The notes: generated by a model from the sequence alone, not told the origin. Positions 27,301 through 39,646 are shown, counted from the stretch's first letter. The stretch is 64,000 nt of DNA from Mesocentrotus franciscanus (GCA_037976565.1 CP137675.1:6972272-7036271), one strand, 5' to 3'. Numbers and translations are program-made.

Positions 27301-30300
27301 GGATAACTAATAAGAAAGTTATGAATTCTTAATGACATGAAAAACTTTGAAAATCACTACACAAATTGGCAACTCACTCATGAGTCTGTGACGTATGGTC
27401 CTCACTATCCACTAATTATTTTCTTTATATTGATAATATAAATTTCCTATTTTCCCCCTAAGAATCTTATTTCTTCACACCAGCATCCAAGTTAGATTGA
27501 TAGTAATATGTTTTTGTGTGGATGCACTAATATAGAGTAATTTTTGTCCAGTTAAATCATGAAAAATTTGAATTTTGATAAACTATTTATATAAAAATCA
27601 ATAATTATGAAATACAATATTCAGAAAAAAAATAATCAATTCTTCAAAATTCATAAAAGATTTTGGGAAATGTCATGCACGCAATATGATACAAATCATA
27701 TAACCTGGGCAAAGGCATGGGGAAATCAAGTTTTGGGGATAAAAAGGAAATTAATGGGATTAAACTATATAAAGCAATTGATAAGTAGTGAGGACATGAC
27801 GTCACAAACTGATAACCAAATTGGCAATTTGTGTAGTGATTTCCATTGTTTTTTAGTTTTACATACTTTTTCAAAAATTCATAACTTTCTTATTAGTGAT
27901 CCAATTTTGCTCAAACTTTTTTTGATTGGTTTGTCTGATTTTTCTGGTTCGTTTAAAGGCAAGTTATTTTCGGAGTGGACTTGGGCTTTAAAAATTTGTT
28001 TCATATATTGATTGATACTTCACTTTTAGAAATCATTAAAAACTTTGTTTTATCTCTTGATCTTAAACATGTTTTTCATGTATTGTATATTTTTTTAAAG
28101 GAATAATCTTTTGAAAGGTGTTTTATTTAATAAATTTTTCATTCTGATCGAATATCTAGACAAGATGTTATTCACAGCAGTCTCAGAGGAAAGGCTTCAT
28201 ATCAGGTTTCATCGATAATATCAAACAGGAAATAAACAAGAACAAAGAAATGAAGGTAAGATTGCCTTGACATTCCGGTAACATTAGATTCCAACCGTCT
28301 CCCTTGCCATATAGGAGGATACGTTGTTTGAATAACTAGTTTGGAGTAAGAAAAGTTGTTGGCAGGTTTGTGCCCGAAAATTTATCAGAATATAGCAGAA
28401 TTTCCAGTTAACTTAAATATACCTATCTCAATTATAAAAAAAAACCTACACGTACCTGTAGATGCATAAATGTGAAGACATTACTTTTCACAAGTCTCAT
28501 ATCTGCAAAATTATGAACTATTGTTAATATTATTGTTAAATAAGTTGCAATATCTTTTAGACTTGCTCTATTTTGAAATGACCATTTGGGCAATAACAAG
28601 TAAAGAAATATTATTTTATGATTCTGACCTTGCTCCAATGTAATTAGACAGGTGGTATTAAACAACAGTGGTAGTTATCTTTCTTATATATGTGAAGAGC
28701 AATATAGCTATGTATTTACTATGTTTTCTCTTTTACGTGACAGGACAATATCAAGAAGTTTAGAGAGGAGGCAGAGAAACTTGAACAGTCAGATGCCCTC
28801 CAGGAAGCAAGGAAGAAATTTGTGAGTTTGATTTATGTTTGTGTTTGCTCTCAGGAAAGGCATCTTATATCCTTAGTACATATCTCTTAAGAAAAAGGTA
28901 GATTCGATCTTGAATGTAGGATCATCTATTTTGTTTGTAGTGAGAATTCTGAACAAGTATAAACTTGTGAGTCCATAAAATCAAGCCAAGTTCCATTCTC
29001 CAATACACACTTTTGTGATGATGAAGAGGGTTTCTCAGCTTATGAATGTCTGCCATTGTTCTATACTGCTATGCCATGCATTTTGCACTCATGACTTGTA
29101 ACAAATGTGGGTTTTAATTTAACACAAATGAATTTCATTACAATGTTTAGGAATGTCTTTGATTTGTTTTTGTTTTTTTGTTTTTGGTCATCTTTATAGG
29201 AAAGTCTGGAGAAGGAGACAGCTAGAGGGTCTGCTGCATTCAGGCACACATTTGATGACATCAAGGACAAAGTATCTAAGGTATGATTGATAGGCTGAAA
29301 GTGAGCTAAATGTAATTGTTACTTTTATGTAAGCCAAAAATATCAAAATACTGATGTACTGTAATATGCCTTGATAGGCGCTACTTAGTACCATGGTCTA
29401 GTAGGCATGTATATACATAGATGGTTTGTGTAGAAAATTTTTAATTTTTATTTATTTTGATTATTCAACAGGGGGGAATACGTGTAGGGTAGGGTGGAAA
29501 ATCAATTGTGGAATAGTTCCACTTATCACATGAGATGCAGTCAGGGCAAATAGATTTTGTTGGGTCATTTTGACCTTTAGATTGGATTGATTGACAGAAG
29601 GTTCAACTATTTAGAAAGAATGCTGCATCATTTGTGATGACTTTTTACATTACGTAGTTTGAGCATTCATGAAATGAGATAATTACTTGCTGAATATGTG
29701 GTGAATCAATGGATCTTTTGTCAGTAGAGTTATTTATTTGTATTTTTTCTGTACCAATATTCTTATTTTATGTTTATTTCCCATATACAGGGAGTAGAAG
29801 AAGCACAGAAGCAGGAGTGGGTCAAGAAGGGAATGGATGACCTTTCCAAGACAGCTAAAGGTGCTGCTGAGAGGGTCAGCAAGTCTGGAGAGGAGATCAG
29901 TAAGAGCTCTGCCTTCAAGACCATCTCAGAGGTAGGTCATCCTTCTGCTACTGTAGTGTTACAGGTTTCATTTTATTTTCAGGGGAGGGGGAGTAGAATA
30001 CACCTCAACAGGTTCCTGAATGGCTAACAGTTATTTTTGTCAGAATAAGAGAAATAGCTAGTGAATTGATTATGTTAAAATTCCCAGAAAATATCTTATT
30101 GCTGTAATAACTTACCAAAAATTGAACCAATGTTGACCAAACTGGGCTCAAGTATGTACGAACATGAACAGATTAAATGAGAAGTTTGGGTTCGTTAGGT
30201 CAGGTGTTCAGTGCCACAGGATCATTCATCCATGAACATACATACCTTTCACAGACGGAGGCATACTAGAGACGCAGTGGAATGCATCTTTAATATGGTG

Positions 30301-33300
30301 CAATTTTATTTTTATCCCACAGAGTGTTAAGGCAGTGAAGGAGGAGATAGATGAGAGCACCACATCAAGGGCAAGGCCATACAGGGCCCCAAGTAAGTGA
30401 TAATTCTAGCTCATTTCATGACTAACCCTCATAACCCTTTGGTTGCTTTCTTCGCATCTCTGCACAGTTTGCTTGTTTGCCACACATGCAATTTTTCATA
30501 AAACAATAGGCACCGACGGGCGGAATGATTGCTTTGTGCAACAAAATGGCTCTGCAAAATTCCCCTTTTCTGTTGTTTATCAGCCTCATGAATAACCTTT
30601 TTAACACCGGTATAGATTACTCTCGCTCTGGAAACAGTTAAATATTGAAGCCTTTGGTATTTCTATCCTATGATAAATACAATGTGGCACAGGGAGATTG
30701 TAATTTGTGTGACATATAGAGAGTTAACTTTGATGAGTATCCTCTTTTAATATAACCTGGTACTTCAAAGGTAGAAGACTGTGCATTCTGGTTTTAAGAT
30801 ATTTAATAGTTTTCATACCCCCCACTGATACCGATGATTGCTGGATCTTGATTTTGTTAAACAGTTAAAAGGGACTTGTGTTTAAAAATGTATGTCTTCA
30901 AAGTGGAACATTTGTAGTTCAACTATTCAAAAATTATACTAATTCACGTGCTTCAAAGCATCAGGTAGTTATTTCTTACGATGAACGTTAGTGCGATAAT
31001 TTTTTTAAATTGCTCGCCAAGTTAAGATAAACTTTTCACAGAAAATCGCCTTTTCTATTGATCTCAGCTCGGTTACGGAAAAGAACAGAAGGTTTAAACA
31101 CAGAAGATGGAGCAGAGAAGACCTTTGAAGCCAATGAGTAAGTTTGATTGATTACTATATAACTTGACCTTCTTTTCGTTGATTTGAATGTATTTTTCGT
31201 TACAAGGGTAATTAACTTAAATTGGAATGTGCACTTCTTGTTCTTGTTTTGATGAAGGAGATGCATCTGTGATGTGAATAAAAAAAGGAAAGGTATTAAC
31301 CTGTCCTTAAAGTTATTATCTGGAAGACAGAGTTTGTTGATGATTTGTTGTTTTGGATTATTGCATACTGTATATTGACTGATTTCTTAACACAAGACTT
31401 CCTGAATCAAACACACAAGGTGGTAGGTTTACAACAGAGTTCTGATACCCCACTTTAACGACCAATGCCATATTATTTATTAAAGGAAAGTAGAAAGATG
31501 ATGTACATGTATCATCTCCCTAATACACTAACTAGTATACATTTTGTTGAGATTACATAGTTAGCTTTATATCCTCTTTTCATGTTTTGACCAAATTTGT
31601 AGAAAACTGATTGGAACAGACATAGATTAGTTGTAAATTCTGTAGCATAGATGATGCTGTGTTCCCTCAATTGTTCTCACTCTTTGAATTGTGATTCATA
31701 CATCTATCATTATTATGTTCATATTGTAGGGATGCAACTGGAGTGGTATTACACAAGGATTCCAAGTGGTATCAGCAATGGAAGAACTTCAGTGAAAACA
31801 ACCAAGTCTTTAACAGTGAGTACTAATGTTTTTTAGTGTGGGCGATCCAACATCTGCTCTGGCAACAAATGCTCCTGGCTTTTTCATCAGTGATATAAGG
31901 TTAGGGTTAGGGATGCTACTGGGCTCTAGTTTAAGGTTAGGGTTTGGTGTAGTGTTTGGTCCATGGTTGGTCCATGGTTGAAGTTAGAAATTCGGTCACT
32001 ATAGGGAACTGTCCACAACAGCAAATGTCACTGGAGCATATATCGTACAACCACAGTATCGGATGATAACTTTTATGATAATCACTGATATGTGGTGTTT
32101 GCAATTATCAAGGGGCATTGACTTTTAACCTTTAAATATAGATAGATAGATAATATATATATATGTATTAACGGTATTTGTTATTAGTTTACAACTGTTT
32201 GTCTTCTGTTTCTCATGGCATGTGTTTTTCCAGTTACATGTTTATTTGATGTAAAGCAGTTCTGGAAACCTAGTTATGGGATACTTTGACTTCTTGATAA
32301 TATTTGCATGTTTATGTGTATATGTATAAGTTTTGCTTAAAATTAATCTTGCAAAACTAATTTTCATTTCTGTTTGTGTTTACAGAGATGTTTGACCTCA
32401 AGATGCGTTATGATGAGAGTGATAATATCATGGTTCGTGCTTCCAAAGCAGTCACAGACAGAGTGAGTCAGCTACTAGGTAAGATGTGTGTGTGTAATTG
32501 GGTTTTTACAGACGTGTATCCATCAGATATGATTATTTAGGCTGGGGGACCGACCTTTAACGTCGCCATCCGAAAGACGTGACCCAGTTTCGAACCGGGG
32601 TCGCCTGAGCCAGTTTACAGGCGAAAACAGAGAGCTGACCATGTGAACGTGCCGCTAGACCAACTCACATCTCCCTGATAACACCAGGCATTGCAGATTT
32701 AGGACCAGAAAGGCTAGCCAACTTCACAATGCCTTCTTTTCAATCATCTGTTGTGAAAAGTAGATGAATAAGCATTTTAGAGTCAAATTAGTTATGTTTG
32801 TCTAGTCATTTCTCCTTCACCTGTCAAGAGCAAGACTTATCCCCCCCCCCCTCCCTGATATGTAAGAGTGGCTGATTATTCAAATTAAAAGAAAGAATAA
32901 ATATACCGGTATATACAGTCAAACCTGCTTTAGTGACAAAGACCACCTGTCTACAAAGACCACATTTTTTGTTTTCCTTGAAAATGGTTTCTCATTGAAA
33001 CATGTACTATAGGCACCTGTACATAAAGACCACCTGCCTATAAAGACCACTTTTCTTGTCTCCCTTGGGTGGTCTTTATAGACAGGTTTCACTGTATATA
33101 TACTTACCGGTATACTTGATACTTTGGGTTGAAAGGACTTTAATTGAAATGGGTGGATGGGATGATGCCCATATCATTGTTTGAAACACACTTCTGGTCA
33201 AGAAAGGTGAAAGAATCCATCTAAAAAGCATTTATCCTTCACTGAATATGGACTCTGGCTGTTCATTGTCACCCATCTTGGCTCCAGTATTAGTAATCTT

Positions 33301-36300
33301 GAGGCAGCAGACAGTAAGAAACTGTGTGAATGATCACTTGGCTTGGGAAACTCCACAAGAGTGGACAGAATGCTTGCCTACTAAATTTGAAGGTTGGTAA
33401 AAGCTTAAACGACATGTTATGATTACTCCAACTAATGAAAGTTTTCTGTATCAATTGTTGAAATGTTATTTTGTTTCGAGAGCCTCAAAGAGATAGAGCT
33501 ATGTGGAAAGACAAGTCAGCTAGTTGTTTGTTTCATTATTATCAATCACTCTACCGGTATATATTTCAATCATAAACAGGAGGAGTATTCTCACCAACTG
33601 AGTTGTCCGGAGTCCTGACAGAGATCATCAAAATAGACCCTACCTTCACCAAGGAAGGATTTCTTAAGATGTGTGAGCTTGAAATTATACCAAACATTCT
33701 AGAGGTGAGTTCAAAATGATCCTTCTCAAATCTGTAGAAAGTACATTTAATAGAATTATATCTATTTCAAGATATAGTTGAGTTCTGGTCATGCGATTGC
33801 ATTGTGAAAGAAAGGGTGTGGAATCGATCAGAAAAAGTTGATCATGTAGCATATAAGTATTGGTGTGTACTGCAAGATTCTGAAATCATCAAAATGATAA
33901 GAAATTTGGCCCAGTCTTGGTAAAAGTAACAAGCACTGTACACAGAAAGATGTATATGGGACTACACAAACATGTGGCATAAAAATGAGGCCCGCATTTT
34001 TAAGCTGTTACGTTTCATATTTAGAATATGAATGCATTTGAAAGCCATGCTTTTCATGGAGCATTTTTTTGGTGATATTCTTCCACACTTGCATAATAAC
34101 AACGAAAACGCTCACAAATTATTGTTCACCTCTCCCCAGAACTCAACCTTCTCTTTTAGCACCTTTTATTCAAATATTTCATTCATTTACATGGAGCGTT
34201 GCTTTGGAACCATGCCTCCTATGTATTTTTTTTTCTTATGCATGGTCTTTTGAATACAATCCACTATGAAAGAAATAAATGATAATTATTTTGCATTTTG
34301 TTTGTGATATGTGTAGTTTGTTCAGCATCTAATCATGTCATCACTTTCTATATACTCTTTATCTCGTATCATATCTACAGGCTATGATTAGAGGAGATCT
34401 AGAAATTATTAAAGACTGGTGTTATGAAGCTGTGAGTATACTGTGTGCATCCCTACACTCCACATACACGTTGATTGCACTGGTAGTTTTATGTGTGATA
34501 TTGGATTTTGGGTTTCTATGAGAAATAAGACTAGTCAACATTTACTACAGATAAACACTGGTACTACTTCAAACTGTTAAACTTGTACTTTTCACATGTT
34601 TCCTTACGAAAAAGAATGACATTGTAATTTTCATATCAATTTGATGCACATAACTTACAAAGTACAGAGGACAAGCTCCTTCTAAAGCTACCTCACACAA
34701 AAAAAAACTCTGGGAGATTGCACTTTCAGTTGCGCTGCTCCAAAGTTTTGGAATAACCAACACTAGACACAAGAAAAGCCTCATCTGATGCTGTCTTCTA
34801 AGTTTTGATGAAGATGCACTTATTTTCAGGAGCTTTTGAATAGTTTATTTTATTATGTGTCTGTAATGTAATACTGTTAAGAGTTTTGTTTTCGTCATAA
34901 CACCATAGAGTATATTTACATGGTAGCTGTGCTATATAAATTTATCTAATTATTATTATTTTTTTTTTTAGATGTAATTAGCACAAAAGGGTACCACATA
35001 CATTTCAGAAAAAAGTGTGTCCGCTTTCATATATTCCTTTGTTTTGTAACTTTTATTAATGATCTTGAACCAAGTACTGAATGATTTTTGCTTTGTTACA
35101 TCTCTCAGCCATACAACCAGCTTGCCACACCTATCAAACAAGCCACAGCCATGGGATATAAGTTTGACTCCAAAGTATTAGATGTAGACATGGTAGAGGT
35201 AAGTTTTCACATCCTTCCGTTGTTTCATTCTGTCAAGTACGTTTCTTTCCCATCCTTCTGTCTCTCTGTGACTCTCCTAATTATCTCTGAATATAACTAA
35301 TAATAATAATTATAATGCACATATGTTGTGTTATCTATGTAGTAAAAACTATTCGGAGGCACATTATGAAATTATGAAAGTTAGAAATTTTTTAATTACA
35401 GGATAGTACAAAATGTGTTTATAATAACATTCACGTACTGTATGCTTTTGAAAACAGGATTGTCTTCAGGTTTTACTTAAAGGAATCAAAAGTTTCTAAG
35501 GAACGTTTATGAGCTGGTAATTGATTCTATAAACATGGTGCAACAGCTGAGAAAGCTTTGTCTCCAAGAGATGATCCTGTTCTCTTGGCTACTCCATGTC
35601 TCTGTCTGCCCCCTATCTCCCCATAATACGTGTCTCATATGAACCCCTCTCTTGTCCTCTATATCTCTGTTTACCATGTTTCTAATGGAAGATTTAAATA
35701 CATTACATTTCATTGACACGGAAAAACTTATTAGTTTTTAATAAGTGATTGTAATGAACATGCTATGTATGCTAACTTTAGATTGTATATTAGATTGTAT
35801 ATTTATATGCAATACCGTACATGGTAGAGAATGTACACTGTATTTTTTTATTTTCTCAGCGAATTATGGTTTGAATTTATGCTGAATTATCAACACATTC
35901 AGTACGCTCTGTTATATGTTGACACTCACATAGCCACAAAAGACAAGACTGCTTAAATCATAATGACTTTTTCTTCCTCCCAATCATGTCTATTCTTCAG
36001 TTGTCTATGGGTAAGATGATGGACCAAGGTCCAGTTCTAGTGATTACCTTTGTGGCTCAGCAGATCATGGCCGTTAGGAATGCCAAGGGTGTCGTGGTCG
36101 AAGGAGACTTGGTAAGTCTGTCCATTTTGTTATTTTCTATGTATTTCTACTTTAATATGCTGATCTAACACTGATATGTGCATATCTCAATGTATTGAAA
36201 TGTCAACCATGGTTCAATGATTATTTTGAATGTTTGGTCATCTACATCTACGATTATTAGATTGAAAGAAAAAAAAGATTAATAAAACAAGAGTTTACAC

Positions 36301-37600
36301 ATACATGTATTTGAATGGCCTGCACTATTTTTATGCCTCCGCTACAAAGTAGCCGGAGGCATTATGTTTTCTGGTTGTCCGTCCGTCCGTACGTACGTCC
36401 AGTTCTCGTGATCGCGTTATCTCAAGAACCGGTGATGGATTACCGCCAAACTTGGGTCATGTATGTATCTTGCAGAGCTAATGAACTGATTAGATTTTGG
36501 GGTCACGAGGTCAAAGGTCAAAGGTCACATGGCTCATTATGTATGCAAAAATAGCTCGTGATCGCGTTATCTCAAGAACCGATTGATGGATTACCGCCAA
36601 ACTTGGGTCATGTATGTATCTTGCAAAGCAAATGAACTGATTAGATTTTGGGGTCACGAGGTCAAAGGTCAAAGGTCACAGGGCTCATTATGTATGCAAA
36701 AATAGCTCGTGATCGCATTATCTCAAGAACCGATTGATGGATTACCGCCAAACTTGGGTCATGTATGTATCTTGCAAAGCCAATGAACTGATTAGATTTT
36801 GGGGTCACGAGGTCAAAGGTCAAAGGTCACAGGGCTCATTATGTATGCAAAAATAGCTCGTGATCGCTTATCTCAAGAACCGATTGATGGATTACCGCCA
36901 AACTTGGGTCATGTATGTATCTTGCAGAGCAATGAACTGATTAGATTTTGGGGTCACGAGGTTAAAGGTCAAAGGTCACAGGGCTCATTATGTATGCAAA
37001 AACAGCTTGTGAATACACTATCATTAGAACAGGTGGACGTATTACCATCAAACTCAAAACATGTATGTATCTTGCAGAGCAAATGAACTGATTAAATTTT
37101 AGGGTCATGGGGTCAAAGGTCAAAAGTCGTGGGGCTTTTTTATGTATGCATATAAATAACTTGGGAATGCATTATAATTAGAACCGACAGATTGATTACT
37201 ATCAAACTCAGGACAGGAATTTATCTTGCAGAGCCATGTATATGAAAAATAGCTTGTAATCACGATATTCTGAGAACCCGTTAATGGATACTATCAAACT
37301 TGAATATTAAAAATTGTTTCCGTTTTGGTTTGTAAAATCGCTCTATGGCGGAGGCATCATTTTCGACTGCGCGCAGTTCCATCTAGTTACCTTTTATCAT
37401 TATTACCTTCTATATTGTGTCAAGCATTGTCAACCATAGATGTTTGAACAAATTATCTCTTCAAACCTCTCTCTCTACAGGAAAAGGTGATGCGTGTGAC
37501 ATACGTCTGGGTTCTATGTCGGGATCAGGAGGTCTTAGATCCTACGTCAGCATGGCGTCTCCTAGATATGTCGGCTCATTCTGCAGAACAATGGGTCTAA
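24394..37600 (+). CDS. TIMM44: Mitochondrial import inner membrane translocase subunit TIM44, complete, 15 exons
   Basis: Peripheral matrix-side inner membrane protein that anchors mtHsp70 to the TIM23 channel for presequence-driven import. Exons: 24394-24426, 26779-26898, 28160-28255, 28744-28821, 29200-29280, 29791-29931, 30323-30392, 31068-31137, 31730-31815, 32386-32478, 33580-33704, 34381-34431, 35109-35198, 36001-36111, 37481-37600. They sum to 1365 nt, 454 codons plus stop; human TIM44 has 452. All junctions are GT-AG and phases agree. Residues 1-50 are Arg- and Ser-rich without acidic residues early, as expected for a presequence. RKGFISGFIDNIKQE (about 60-75) opens the conserved N-terminal part, followed by a charged helical region to about 200. 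The Tim44-like domain begins near 259 (FDLKMRYDESDN) and includes MGKMMDQGPVLVITF and YVWVLCRDQE. The protein ends AEQWV. The start is supported by exon 1 splicing in phase to the Arg-rich exon 2. Confidence 0.96.
25106..26406. mobile_element. DNA element with 28-bp TIRs, interrupted by a second MITE
   Basis: Left end GTAGGGTAGCGCGCCCGG, then TATTCGGTCA; the right end is the exact inverse, TGACCGAATA and CCGGGCGCGCTACCCTAC. Further CAGTATTCGGTCA motifs occur inside near 25135, 25537 and 25670. The 530-bp element at 25844-26373 is inserted next to the right end, leaving about 770 bp of host element. It lies in TIMM44 intron 1. Confidence 0.85.
25844..26373 (+). mobile_element. TTAA-flanked MITE, family K3, nested
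   Basis: Starts AGGTACTATGTCCCATTTGC, ends GCAAAAGGGACATAGTATCT, with TTAA at 25840-25843 and 26374-26377. A truncated inverted copy is at 48365-48834. Confidence 0.9.
27216..27987. mobile_element. TTAA-flanked foldback MITE, family K4
   Basis: Starts AGCCCAAGTCCACTCC and ends GGAGTGGACTTGGGCT, with TTAA at 27212-27215 and 27988-27991. Arms of about 200 bp pair over most of their length (TCAGACAAACCAATCAAAAA against its inverse, and ACTACACAAATTGGCAA). The central 350 bp is unpaired. It lies in TIMM44 intron 2. Confidence 0.9.
31850..32040. repeat. Dispersed TTAGGG-like repeat, copy 2
   Basis: TTTTTCATCAGTGATATAAGG, then GTTAGGGTTAGGGATGCTAC and GGTTAGGGTTTGGTGTAG; same order as the copy at 11968. 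It starts 35 bases after the exon 9 donor of TIMM44. Confidence 0.65.
32484..32673 (-). mobile_element. SINE with tRNA-like head, shared tail and (TG)n end
   Basis: On the minus strand the head GAGTTGGTCTAGCGGCACG has a tRNA-like A box, and CCCCGGTTCGAAACTGGG is a perfect B box. The tail (GTCACGTCTTTCGGATGG onward to CTGTAAAAACCCAATTAC) is the same as in the 2056 element. The (TG)n end starts five bases after the exon 10 splice donor of TIMM44. A head fragment recurs at 42259-42305. Confidence 0.85.
32916..33094. mobile_element. Mariner-like MITE, intact TA target site
   Basis: Starts CAGTCAAACCTGCTTTAGTG, ends GACAGGTTTCACTG, flanked by TA at 32914-32915 and 33095-33096. Same family as 1029-1184. 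It lies in TIMM44 intron 10. Confidence 0.85.
33770..34154 (+). mobile_element. TTAA-type MITE, family K2, old copy
   Basis: Starts AGATATAGTTGAGTTCTGG, ends CCAGAACTCAACCTTCTCT; the flanks have decayed to TTCA and TTTA. It shares its first half with K1 elements and retains the open frame containing [19 protein letters not shown]. It lies in TIMM44 intron 11. Confidence 0.8.
34590..34810 (-). mobile_element. Possible decayed non-LTR retrotransposon tail
   Basis: On the minus strand, LVIPKLWSSATESAISQSFF is reminiscent of the C-terminal phrase (P-KLWN-LP-SIR-A-S-SFK) of CR1/L2-like reverse transcriptase proteins. Nothing upstream supports a longer relic, so this could be chance. Confidence 0.3.
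36335..37385 (+). repeat. Six to seven unit tandem repeat (about 150 bp) bounded by inverted GCCTCCGC ends
   Basis: Units begin CTCGTGATCGCGTTATCTCA at 36405, 36555, 36706 and 36857, then diverged at 37006, 37160 and 37253. Spacing is 149-154, with the last unit truncated to about 93. Intact units include GGGGTCACGAGGTCAAAGG and run on to AAAGGTCAC, giving three AGGTCA half-sites with one-base spacers. The array is bounded by ATGCCTCCGC (36334) and GGCGGAGGCAT (37348), suggesting a DNA element. It lies in TIMM44 intron 14. Confidence 0.9.
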
Positions 37601-37732
37601 GCTCAGTCCCACCTGTATAGAATTTTGTCTGTACCTCAAGCAGTTACAACCTTCTGCAGCTTTGCAGAAGAATGGGTCTAGGCTCAGTCCCACTCAATGC
37701 CAATTTTGTCTGTACCTCAAATAGCTACAACC
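37580..37732 (+). repeat. Tandem duplication across the TIMM44 stop codon and 3' UTR
   Basis: About 73 bases at 37580-37652 (from TTCTGCAGAACAATGGGTCT) recur at 37653-37732 with roughly 85 percent identity, including GGCTCAGTCCCACT and TTTTGTCTGTACCTCAA. The first copy supplies the last codons and TAA. The second copy reads TAG at the equivalent position and lies in the 3' UTR. Confidence 0.8.
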
Positions 37733-38067
37733 TCTCCCAACAGAGCTTAGTCTATCATGATGCACTGAAGGAGTCGGCTCAATGGCCTCGTTCAAAATTC
37801 TTTTCATGAGACCTGGTCAGTGCAACAATGAATATATTGATGAATATTATATGATTTTCAATGATGCCAGCTGCAACAGAAGAGGGTGTATTGGGAGCCA
37901 TCTGTGAAAGGAATTCATATTGCCTTTTGTATGACCATGATCAAGATGAGCTCGTTGGACTTGTTCTCTCAAAGCTTATAATGTTAATTATGATGGGCTA
38001 TGAGTTACCCTGCCCTTGCTTACAAAAATATTTATTACCAAGGAATTTAAGCTTTTCCCCCGAGACT

Positions 38068-38073
38068 AATAAA
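38068..38073 (+). promoter_or_regulatory. Candidate TIMM44 polyadenylation signal
   Basis: An AATAAA hexamer lies 468 bases after the stop codon, in TIMM44 orientation. The hexamer is common in AT-rich DNA and no transcript end is visible, so this is only a candidate. Confidence 0.25.
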
Positions 38074-38246
38074 TCGGGACAGGGTTTTAAAATTGGGAGG
38101 GATCCTTTTGCTTTTACATTGTTTTATGTACTTTGGCATTATTAATCACAGGATCCATCCATAGTTCCATTAAATTCTTAGGCCAGTATTCTACAAAAAA
38201 TTTAACCCGACGTTGGGCTTAGGCTTCTTTTCAAAATCGGGTTTAA

Positions 38247-38630
38247 GATAAAGTTGAATTCTGGTCATGCGATTGCATTGTAAAAGAAACGGTGTGGAAT
38301 CAGTCAGAAAAGGTTGATAATCTAGCATATAAGTATTTGTGTGTACTGCAAGGTTCTGAAATCATCAAAATAATAAGAAATTTGGCACAGTCTTGGTAAA
38401 GTTACAAGCACTGTACACAGAAAGATGTGTATGGGACTACACAAACGTGTGGCATAAGAATCCGTCCTGATGTTTATGCTGTTACATGCCATATTTAGAA
38501 TACTAAGGCATTTGAAGAGCCATGCTTTTCAGGGAACATTTTGTATCTGATGTTCTTCCACACTTGCATAATAGCAATGATAACGCTCACAAATTATTTG
38601 TTCACCTCTTCCCAGAACTCAACCTTCTCT
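38247..38630 (+). mobile_element. TTAA-flanked MITE, family K2
   Basis: Starts (A)GATAAAGTTGAATTCTGG, ends AACTCAACCTTCTCT, with TTAA at 38243-38246 and 38631-38634. It interrupts an older inverted-repeat-like sequence (CCCGACGTTGGGCTTAG to the left, AAACCCAGGGTTGG to the right). It lies between TIMM44 and C9orf85. Confidence 0.85.
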
Positions 38631-39646
38631 TTAAACAAAGGAAGTTAGTCTGAGGTCTAAGTTTTCCTTTTGTGAAAGATGACTTTAAACCCAGGGTTGG
38701 ATTTAACTGACTGAGTAGACTGAATACGGTCCAATGTCTTGAATTTAAGATATGCTATGTAAGTTTTCAAATGCATGTATTCTTTACCAACTTATACCCC
38801 TTTTCAGTGAGGGTAAATTGACAGAGTGATGAATTTACATAAATGTAGCTTCACCATTAGCTTTCATTTCTAAAATGAGGATATAAGGGTCTACTTGTAA
38901 TCCATACCTGACACTTTTCAGTTCTGTTCATTTTGATTTTTAAAGAAACCTGTATTGTAATCCTAGTTGTATTCATGACTAATGAATCTACTCCAATATT
39001 TGTTCAGAGAGAGTGTTTGACCCTCGTTTGACCCTTTAGAATGGTCAAATATCCTCGGACATTGCTCCATGCTATTTAGTCAATAATCTTGAAATATGAT
39101 TATTCTAATAATTAGATGGATGGAATGTTATCGTCAGGGATTCAAAGTGGAGAAAATCCAAAAATTTAACTGCATTTTTTGTACTTAGAACTAAAATTTT
39201 ACAATAAGTCATATATGCTTTTTTAAACATTGGACCTGCTTTTCACCTCTGATTTGGAGGATATTGAGAGGAAATATTTAAGAGATTCTTATGACATTGT
39301 TGCGTAATTAAAGAATATATTGTAAATTGAACAAAGTGTGTATAACTAATGATTCAGTGTGGATACTTGGACAATTATATTGTGAAGAAAGAGAATGTAA
39401 GAAACAGAGAAACAGATCGACACAGAAGGAAAAATTTAATAGAATATGTGTGTTCAGAGTCAGAGTTATATTGAAACCTGAGGAAGCCCGAGACAGAAAG
39501 ATGACAGAAATACATGTAATTGAAAAAGGATGTTGGAAATGAATAAAGAAGGGGAGGAAATGTACCTTTATACTGTATATATACGGACAAAAGAGAAGCC
39601 ATATCATCTGTTGAGAGCCAGAAGGGCTTTAGATCATAGACATTAA

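Noticed and set aside
31890..31945. Telomere end
   Set aside because: Only a few TTAGGG units, degenerate, inside a TIMM44 intron, and part of a dispersed family.
36335..37385. CRISPR-like direct repeats
   Set aside because: Whole 150-bp units are repeated with no unique spacers, in an intron of an animal gene.
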